Shown here piece after piece: positions 55,508 through 64,000 of a DNA stretch of 64,000 bases. Within the stretch, counting starts at the first letter, position 1. Each line of letters opens with the position of its first letter. The stretch is from Ancistrus triradiatus (lineage: Eukaryota > Chordata > Actinopteri > Siluriformes > Loricariidae): assembly GCA_025084515.1 (NCBI GenBank), contig JAJAGP010000046.1, positions 537,347-601,346 of the forward strand. Direction: 5' to 3'. A program made the position numbers and the translations under genes. The notes under the pieces are model-generated. The model saw nothing but the letters and a program-made list of their open reading frames with translations, did not search any database and was not told where the DNA came from.

Positions 55508-57179
55508 TTTTCCCTGTTAGCCAATCAGAGTGCAGATTTTATTTAGGCATGTAGAGAGTCTCTGCATAAAGGTACTACAAACACTGTTCCTGCCTTGTGC
55601 CCCATGCTGCCGGTTAGGCCCCGGCTCTGTGTGACCCTGAAATAGAAAGTGAGCGAGTGAAATAATTTTTGCTCTCAGGCCAGTATAACACCAGTGTGGG
55701 CTGGCACTGAATATAACAGGAGCAGCACAAGTTTAAATCGTCCTCTTGTTAAGCTCTTCCTTTAGAGCTGGATGTATGATATTAATCCACTACAATTGCT
55801 GTATAGACCAAAAGGAGGGTTACTTATGTACTACGAGTCTGTCCTGCACCCTGCGCCCATATACAAAGCATCTCACAGACCAGTTTTGTTCCAAGTCCAT
55901 CGATTAGACTCCCTCAGACATGTCCAGAGGCAGCCGGGTATTTTTCTTATCCTCCACACTGCTGGCATTCCAAAGAAGAACCGGAAATCAGTCCGAAAAG
56001 TTGCAGACCTGACTTGTTTTGTGTGTGTGTGTGTGTGTGTGTGTGTTTTGCCTCTACAGGACCGAGGCAATTCTCAACACTGCACGACCGTGTTTGTAAT
56101 TAAGCACAAATCAAAGCCTGATTAATATTTAAGAGCGCAGACTTTTTCCAGGCTGCTTAATTGAATAGCTTATCTATATTATGCAGATGCTTCATAACTG
56201 TACAACATAAAATATCACCGATCGCCCCTCTCTCCAGAACCTCACTGAAGCATTCAGAAGTATAATTGAGTTTCGGCGGCAACATTAGAACCGGTTCCCT
56301 TTTTAAAGTTGTTTGTTTCCATTTCTTTTTTGACTCCATTCTCGAATAACAAAATAACAAGAGCAAAAAGTCCTCTAAAGCTATAACGTGCTTACATACA
56401 GTCATGTCATGGGCTTATGTTTTTAACCCCTGAACCGATCAGCGGTGTTTTAGGAGTATCTGGGCCGGCTTGATTAAACCAGGGATAATCTCCGAGCTCA
56501 TCCGTTCGATATTCTAATACTCACAATGTAATCCTCTTGTATGCCAGTCTGGACTAACAGCACTGGATTACATTATTTATTGTGGGCTTTATTTTTGTTC
56601 TTCTGAAAAAATCAAGTGTACAGATTAAAAGTAAAGTTACATCCATTGCCCCATGTACTCATTATAATGACCTGTGGTTTACTTCTTCTGCGCCGTTGCT
56701 TCCAGAAAGCTGTAATGCATGTCTAACCGTGTGAGGGAAATGAAATAAAATGGAATAACCAACAGATATTTGATTTAAAAGCCATTGCTGAGTAACAACA
56801 TAATATCATGATGACAACCTTAAAATAATGAGATCCCACACCAAACACCTGATAATAAGTCTCAAAATACTGCATGATGACCCAAATAATGGCAGAACAT
56901 ACTGTATCAGTGCCTTCACATGAGGTAATACCTGAAATAATGACTCGGTTTTTCTCACATAATGAGATCTAATGAGCACGAGAGCTTATTTAAAAATAAC
57001 GATTGTGCCTCAAACTAATGGCAGAAAATATCAGACCAAAGAGGCAGAGCCACAGAATGAGATAATAACTGAAAATAACTGCATGATATCTGGAAATAAT
57101 AACAGACTGTAACTATTTTGAGATATTATCTAATTTTTTATTATTCTGAGATATCTTGAAATTGCTTTTCAGGTATTAT
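55508..57179. other. Gene-free spacer
   Basis: Includes a repeat tail at 55590-55660 and (GT)n at 56021-56046. 56760-57170 is AT-rich with ATAATG-type words. No gene seen. Confidence 0.45.
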
Positions 57180-58075
57180 CTTACTATTTTAAAAGTTTAC
57201 AAAATCCAAAATATCACAGAATAACAAGGTAGTGTCTCAGAAATACGTACAACATATTAATTTAATTTAAATATAAAAAAAATCCAAAATATCACAGAAT
57301 AACAAGGTACTGACACATAAATATGGCAAAAAATATTAATTTAATTAAAACATTTTTTAAAATCCAGAATATTACAGGTAATGAATCAGAAATATGGCAA
57401 AAATATTTATTTAATTAAAATATTTAAAAAAATACAAAATATCACAGAATAGCAAGGAAATGACTCAGAAATATGGCAAAAAAATGTATTTAATTAAAAT
57501 ATTTTTAAAAATACAAAATTTCACAGAATAAGTTCGTGTCTCAGAAATATGGCAAAAAATATAAATTTAATAGAAATATTAAAAAAAAACACAATATCAC
57601 AGAATATCAAGGTAGTGTTTTACAAATTTGGCAAAAAATATTAATTTAATTAAAATATTTTTAGAAAATCCAAAATATCACAGAATAACAAGGCAATGAC
57701 TCAGAAATATGGAGAAAAAATATTTATTTAATTAAAATATTTTTAAAAATACAAAATATCACAGAATAACAAGTTCGTGTCTCAGAAATATGGCAAAAAA
57801 TATAAATTTGATTAAAATATTTTTTAAAAATACAAAATATCACAGAATAACAAAGTAGTGTCTCAGAAATATGGGAAAAATATTAATTGAAATTTTGAAT
57901 TTCAGATTGAAATTAAGATTAATTTTAAAAATAAAAAATATTACAGAATAACAAAGTAGTGTCTCAGAAATAGTGACAAAATATTAGTTTAATTTAAATA
58001 TCTTTAAAAAATCCAAAATATCACGGAATAACAAGGTAGTGTCTCAGAAATATGGCAAAAATAGTAACTTAAATG
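57180..58075. repeat. About 80-bp AT-rich tandem repeat, 11 units
   Basis: Each unit has aaaatatcacagaataacaa, gtgtctcagaaatatggcaa and taatttaattaaaata. Spacing between units is 70-82 bases, rarely more. Confidence 0.93.
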
Positions 58076-59151
58076 ATGAATAATCTAAGTGCCTGAGCAA
58101 GCATTTACATTCCCTTAACTTTGGGTAATTCTGCATCTTCATGGCCTTGTATCCACAACACAGCACCCCCTGTGGCTTGTGAGGAGGATGCCTGCCCACT
58201 CGTCCTAATCTCAAAGGCAGTGTTTTCTGCCCTGAGGTAGCCTGACCGGCGAGGTCTCGCTTTCTGAAGGGTTTCCAGTGATAGCAAGGCAGCTCAGAGG
58301 ATCAAAGAGGAAGCCTGTATGCTTCTGATTATGCATGTCGAAGCTCCAAACCCGCCTCAGTCCAGACTCATGGGATGGAACGTCGCTTCAAATAAGTTTA
58401 AACGCGAGCGCTTTCCTTACAGGCCGATGTTTATTAAGGCTGGTTTTTCAGAGCTGAGCTGTGTATGTACAGCATGGATGTAATAACGTCTTATAAGTTT
58501 GAGAGTCTGAAAGCGTATCAGTTTTATTCCTAGCTGCCCAGACAAGGACTCCGGCTTTCCTCCCTTATGCATGTTAGGGAATATTTGAGGTGCCGGTGTT
58601 GCATTTTGTGAAGCTGCTGTACGACGAGATCTGTACTCAATATAGCACGTGACGGGGGCCGCGCCGTTCGAACCCAGCTCTCGATACAAATTCTGCACCA
58701 TGTCTAAGGAACGGACAGAGAACTCGGTCAGAAATTAGCTTAGTAATCAATCCGTCGTCTCCACGCTGACGTTGCTGACTCTGTGTTTTTCTCTCGTCAA
58801 AGCGAGGACGACCGGGAGAGAAAGTGTGAGAGGAAGAAAGAAAGAAATGTAATTAACCCTCCTGTGCAGGGAGAATTCTATTACAAGCACCTATTCTGCC
58901 ATGCAAAAGGTGTGACGCCGCGAGATGTCACAGGACATCAAGCAGAAAGCCGGCGCGCGTCTGCATTTCAAACCAAACTTCCAATTTCCACCCCGACCAT
59001 CTTTCTTCATCCTCAGTGAAGCTGGAAATTAATCGCGAGGACGGCGAGACGGCAAAAAGGCAGGGCGCATCATGAAGTTTACACCGGATGCAAATGAAGT
59101 GCGTGGGGTTTGCGAAAAGGAGGAGGAGAGGGGATGAGAAAAAAGAGAAAT

Positions 59152-59190
<39 letters not shown>

Positions 59191-60347
59191 TTGTTCTTTT
59201 CAGAACTGGAAGCTGTGATGCACCAGAGTGACATTCAAGCACGAAATAAGAGATAAAAAAAAAAAGCCTTCCTGCGAAAATGTCACTGAGTCCTTCCCAC
59301 CCGAGTAATCAATTTAGGCACATTTCTCACTCATTACATGACAGGATGAAAAATTGTACTCCATCCGTTGGCCATTAAAAGCGAGCCGGTGCTCCATGAA
59401 AAGGCCGGCAGATGCGGCGCTTTCACCAGCTTCCTCAGGAGGACTCTCGGAAAGTCAGAGAGCTTGGACAGAAAATGGCAGGGGTTAATAAAGTCCATTC
59501 TTGTCGTTGGAAATAACACACGAGTTAGAGGGGCAATTACCGAGGGGGGCGTCAGTATCCCCCGGAGTAAATTGCACAGCACCCGTTTCCTTGCCCGCCC
59601 CGTGTGGCTCTTGAGTGGCAGATCAATCCGTGTCAGCCTGAGGCCCGGGTGCCATGTGAGAAGCGGCCCTGGCAGCGGCTCTAAAGTTTTGCGGTGAAGA
59701 GGACAGATGTTGCATTCACCTCGTCCAGATCTTACTTTGTAGCGAAAACAAAAAATAGCCAGACAAATTGCTTTCATTTCATCCAGCGCTTCAGGATATG
59801 AGTGTGTACTGGCTCATGGCAGAAACGGAGGGCATTCAGAACGGCACTTATATCTCAACACTGAACAAATCTCTCTTTATTACAAATATGAGGAATTAAA
59901 CTCGTTTAGGCTACATATAGGCCCTACGCAATCCTGCTCTAGTCAGTTTGTTGTGGGCATTTCGGGACGTGTAAGTCATTTGTAAGCTTGTACAACCTAA
60001 GAGCGTAAAGACGCTGATATAAACTCTTAACAACCATCAACACATCTATATTCCATTATTCTGAGAATAAAACATCCGCCCCTTGTGGCCGAAACTGGTA
60101 TTACATATGCTAATTATTCTTCATTAGTGCCTCTAGTGGTCAATGATGGCATAACATGTAGTTTTAAAATCTTAATCTTTTGTTTTTATTTTTTTAAATC
60201 TCATCCTTTTTTCATTCTGGACGTGTTTAATGTATTTATTATAAATGTTATTCTACATATAACCCCAAAGTATTTCATAAGGAATTAATTTTATAATTAT
60301 TGTTGTTGTTGTTATAATGATGATGACAACAACAATAATAATAGTAA

Positions 60348-60381
<34 letters not shown>

Positions 60382-60456
60382 TTATTATTATTACTTATTA
60401 TTATTATTTTTGTAAATAAATTACTAAGTACTATAATTATTAAATATAATTGCTTG

Positions 60457-60513
<57 letters not shown>

Positions 60514-60562
60514 GTGGCTAATACAGTGACTAAACTGGTCAGGAATGAAAAATGGGTGAACA
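58076..60562. other. Gene-free spacer
   Basis: 58310-59780 is long, complex, repeat-poor sequence broken only by (GA)n at 59155-59188, and includes a candidate conserved block at 59340-59760. (TTA)n runs lie at 60350-60410 and 60457-60512. No gene seen. Confidence 0.4.
60350..60512. repeat. (TTA)n microsatellites
   Basis: Two long TTA runs (60350-60410 and 60457-60512). Confidence 0.95.
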
Positions 60563-60705
60563 ATATCTTTAAAAAATCCAAAATATCACGGAATAACAAG
60601 GTACTATCTTAGAATTATGGCAAAAATATTAACTTAAATAATGAATAATCTCAGGGCCTGAGCAAACATTTACATTCCCTTAACTTTGTGTAGTTCTGCA
60701 TCTTG
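60563..60705 (+). repeat. Dispersed copy of the satellite edge 57998-58139
   Basis: About 142 bases matching the last satellite unit plus its unique right flank, including gcctgagcaaacatttacat and the shared end ttctgcatctt. Confidence 0.9.
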
Positions 60706-61075
60706 AAAAATACTGGGGGGCAAAATGGCATAACAAATGGTACTAAACTGGTACGGTAAAATCTCTGTACAAAATAAAACAAATTTTAACAATGATCTTC
60801 ATGCTTGTTAGTCGACTGCATCCATACTCGGGTTAGACATATCATTTAAATGTAAAAAAAAATAATTGGAAAATCATCTAAACCGACCCAAACAGAGGGG
60901 TCAAGTGTGTGAGAGGCTTTAATGAGGCGCCGCGAGATACGTCCAACCGGGGTCAATGAGAAATGGCAAAGGGTGACCAAACCCTGAGCTCCCTGTGATG
61001 AAAGTCTGGCTCTGTATCTGTTTGAATTAGCATGTTATAAACGGCATAGCACAGTCTAACACAATATACTGTGTA

Positions 61076-62073
61076 CAGCGGTGCTTCAAAGTTTGTGAAC
61101 CCTTTAGAATTTTCTATATTTCTGCATAAATATGACCTAAAACGTCATCAGATTTTCACACAAGTCCTAAAAGTAGATAAAAAGACCCCAGTTAAACAAA
61201 TGAGACAAAAATATTATACTTGGTCATTTAGTTATTGAGGAAAATGATCCAATATTACATATTAGTGAGTGGAAAAAGTATGTGAACCTCTAGGATTAGC
61301 AGTTCATTTGAAGGTGAAATTAGAGGCAAGTAAAAAAAAGGTGAAAATAGAACTTTTTGGTTTAAAAAGAAAAGCGTTATGTCTGGAGAAAGGAAAACAC
61401 TGCATTCCAGCATAAGAATCTTATCCCATCTGTGAAACATGGTGGTGGTAGTATCATGGTTTGGACCTGTTTTGCTGCATCTGGGCAGGACGGCTTGCCA
61501 TCATTGATGGAACAATGAATTCTGAATGATATCAGAGAATTTAAAGGAAAATGTCAGGACATCTGTCCATGAACTGAATCTCAAGAGAAGGTGGATCATG
61601 CAGCAAGACACCGACCCTAAGCACACAAGCCGTTCCACCAAAGAATGGTTACAGAAGAATAAAGTCATGTTTTTGGAATGACAAGCCAAAGTCCTGACCT
61701 TAATCCATGGAGATGTTGTGTGAAGGGGACCTGAAGCGAGCAGCTAATGTGAGGGAACACCACCCAACAACCCAGAGCTGAAGATGTTCTGTACGGAGGA
61801 ATGGGCTAAACTTCCTCCAAGCCGGTGTGCAGGGACTGATCAACAGCTTACAGGTAAAATGTTTAGCTGCAGTATTGCTGCACATAGGGGGGTCACACCC
61901 AGATACTGAAAGCAGAGGCTCACATACTTTTGCCACTCACTAATATGTAATATTGGATCATTTTCCTCAATAAATAAATGACCAAGTATAATATTTTTAT
62001 CTCATTTGTTTAACTGGGTTCTCTTTATCTACTTTTAGGACTTGTGCAAAAATCCGATGATGTTTTAGGTCTT
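61076..62073 (+). mobile_element. Deleted Tc1-like transposon of the 20185 family
   Basis: A complete left terminal region from 61076 (after TA), including gtttgtgaaccctttagaat and the long inner part up to about 61310. The right terminal region (61920-62073) lacks its outermost part. In between, the N-terminal half of the transposase is gone and the C-terminal half is present but broken. It has the left end that the 20185 copy lacks, so together they show both ends of the family. Confidence 0.93.
61345..61900 (+). pseudogene. Tc1-like transposase, C-terminal half, broken
   Basis: Starts at the ELFGLK-type segment and keeps catggtggtggtagtatcat (second catalytic region). Many indels; the DNA-binding domain is deleted. 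Confidence 0.88.
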
Positions 62074-63180
62074 ATTTCATCTATCTGTGTGTATGTACTG
62101 TAGGATATGTGGATTTCAAACAACTTCTTGTTTAAAACTGAAAATAGCTTCATTTATTTAAGAACAAAACTTGAACGCTGAAGGTCTGAAGAGGATAGGC
62201 TCTCTTTCTGTTGAAAAGCTATGATATAGAGTTTTAACTGTAAGTATACTGTTTGGTTGCGCTCTCTTTCTTATGTGTGTGGTCAAGTTTATATATCATT
62301 ATGTGATCCAAAAGTCCCCATAAGGATAGAAATACCTGACATTTTTGCTGTGTGTTTTGTGTATTTTGCTGTTCCAGTGAGGGAATTCCTTCTTTTGTAT
62401 GAAAAACTGCACTTTTCTTTCAAAACTAGAGTAACTTTAAGTGATTTATGTTACAGAAGTTAAGGTTAAGATTAGGAATCGGAACAGGTGTAGCACTAAT
62501 TAGTTGCAGTAATATTGTGTCAATGGAGAGTCCCCAAACTTGTGCACCGCGTGTTTGTGTTCGCATGTGTGCGTGTGAATAAATCACTAAAAGATGGCGC
62601 TTGTCCGGGATTCATCTGCATGCGCTGTCTGCTTCTATTTGCATGGTTATGAGAGCGGATGTGAATATAAAGCGCATTAGACCGGCCTCCAACTAGCAAA
62701 TATACCAGGTGTCAGGCTGCATTTCTTTCGACTTCACACTGATCAGTCCCAACGTTTCATTATGCTAAAAATGGCTTCTGTTTTATTTATTTATTTTTTT
62801 CTCAGACGGGACAGGTGGGAAGGCATCATGGGACCTGGAACGCATGGAGGCCCAAACACAAAGTGGCCACAGAGGTTGCGGTTGGATTGGTGCCTGCTAT
62901 TGTGTTTATAAAGCAGCTACGGCTGCTCGGCTGTATAGAGCCGGCTTCTGTGGCTTCAGATCTTGGTACGTTGGGTGCAGATCTGGGTGCGTTTACAGAA
63001 TCCAGGTATTTTCAGAAGGAAACTGAATGCAAACGATACATAAATGTGTCAGCGATACTGCTGAAAACAACTGCTACACACAGGCTAAACATTTTTACTT
63101 CATGAAATTTATACTAATCATAAAAACTGCATTAATGTACCACTAAGACCTGTGTGTAATAAAGCCGTGAGGCTTAAGAG
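62074..63180. other. Gene-free spacer
   Basis: 62520-62900 is complex unique sequence. The 96-codon frame at 62815-63105 resembles no family I know. Confidence 0.4.
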
Positions 63181-63185
63181 AACGT

Positions 63186-63393
63186 GGGACTGTGGTGGCC
63201 TAGCGGATAAGGTACTGGACTATGGACCAAAAGGTCCAGGGTTCAAATCCCACCTCTGCCAAGCTGCCACTGTTGGGTCCTTGAGCAAGACCCTTAACCC
63301 ACAATTGCTTGGATTGTAAGACTGTATCGATTGTAAGTCGCTCTGGATAAGGGCGTCTGCTAAATGCTGTAAATGTAAATGTAAATGTAAATG
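63186..63393 (+). mobile_element. tRNA-derived SINE, copy 4
   Basis: A box tggcctagcgg, B box gggttcaaatcc, tail ctctggataagggcgtctgc and four TAAATG-type units. The target duplication is not clear. Confidence 0.93.
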
Positions 63394-64000
63394 TTATGAT
63401 GGACCTGATACTTTTGTTAAAGCCAAAAATGCATTGATAGACAGTATTAGGAGCAACACGGAAGATCGGCCAGATGAACCAGAGACTCAGCGAGAGAATG
63501 TGAACCAGTTTATTTAGTTATAGGTTAGAGAGAATATAGAGGTAGTGAGAGGTACTACACACAATAGGACGGGCACATAGACTTAGAAACACCAGTACAG
63601 CTTGGAACAAATAAGTAGAGGAAAGCCATCCACACAAACAGTCTCTAGAACAGTCTAAACGGGAGCTAATGAGCAAGCGAGGACAGCTCTGAAACATTCT
63701 TCTCTTAAACTCCCACCTCTGCTCGTGGAGCCACAGCGTCGATTGGCTGTTTATAGCCGCAGTGTTTTGAGTTAAGACAGATAATAATTTATTAGAATTT
63801 TTAAGACCTTGGCCATTAAAGCAAACAGATGTTGATAGGATGTCATTAAACACTGCTTACCTAGAGTAAAAAGAAGGAATTTTAATTATAGGTGGCTTTC
63901 AAGCTACTCAAAGACACCTTCCAGTCTGTAGTACATAAAGACATCAGTAAATCAGACAAAGCAGATGTTTGCAATCATAAATGAAAATGATCAGCATAAT
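63394..64000. other. Window end, gene-free
   Basis: Contains a partial family X copy at 63780-63860 (ccttggccattaaagcaaac). No gene seen. Confidence 0.45.

Overview
This window is vertebrate nuclear DNA. It is almost certainly from a teleost fish and probably an otophysan (catfish, characin or knifefish type). The reasons are split genes with GT-AG introns, very AT-rich introns and spacers, Tc1-like DNA transposons of the fish type, and a young tRNA-derived SINE whose tail (ctctggataagggcgtctgc) is of the sort found in fish genomes. The species cannot be fixed from the sequence alone.

The one clearly recognisable gene is PHF14 (PHD finger protein 14), read leftwards on the minus strand. Ten coding exons can be placed to the base, all with GT-AG sites and matching phases. 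They run from the initiator ATG at 26145 down to 1599 and total 1965 coding bases (655 codons). They encode the acidic N-terminus, the complete PHD / zinc knuckle / extended PHD (PZP) histone-reading module, the basic linker and the coiled coil. The C-terminal PHD fingers lie beyond the left edge. A non-coding first exon (about 26817-26880), a 644-base intron in the 5' UTR and a TATA-less, GC-box promoter with a duplicated module (26881-26985) can also be proposed.

The PHF14 introns are unusual. Four introns in a row each carry a different large minisatellite: 34-bp units at 14740-15960, 31-bp units at 12110-13770, 20-bp units at 9115-10470, and 31-bp stem-loop units at 7258-8405, the last with a 0.5 kb tandem duplication. 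Two acceptor sites lie next to (UG)n tracts, and a SINE sits 45 bases from a splice donor.

The right part, about 27000-64000, is a 37 kb gene-poor spacer. It holds Tc1-like transposon remains, short non-autonomous elements, three more SINEs, a 32-bp minisatellite, an about 80-bp AT-rich satellite, a long inverted repeat around a (GT)n tract, a 56-base poly-C run, and several stretches of complex unique sequence that could be conserved regulatory elements. The most intriguing item is a compact possible small gene at 35928-36375: CCAAT box, 66-codon two-exon reading frame with a basic C-terminus, and AATAAA. Its promoter and first exon also occur as a diverged copy inside a PHF14 intron. I do not recognise its product. 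No other protein gene, rRNA, functional tRNA or CRISPR array could be supported.
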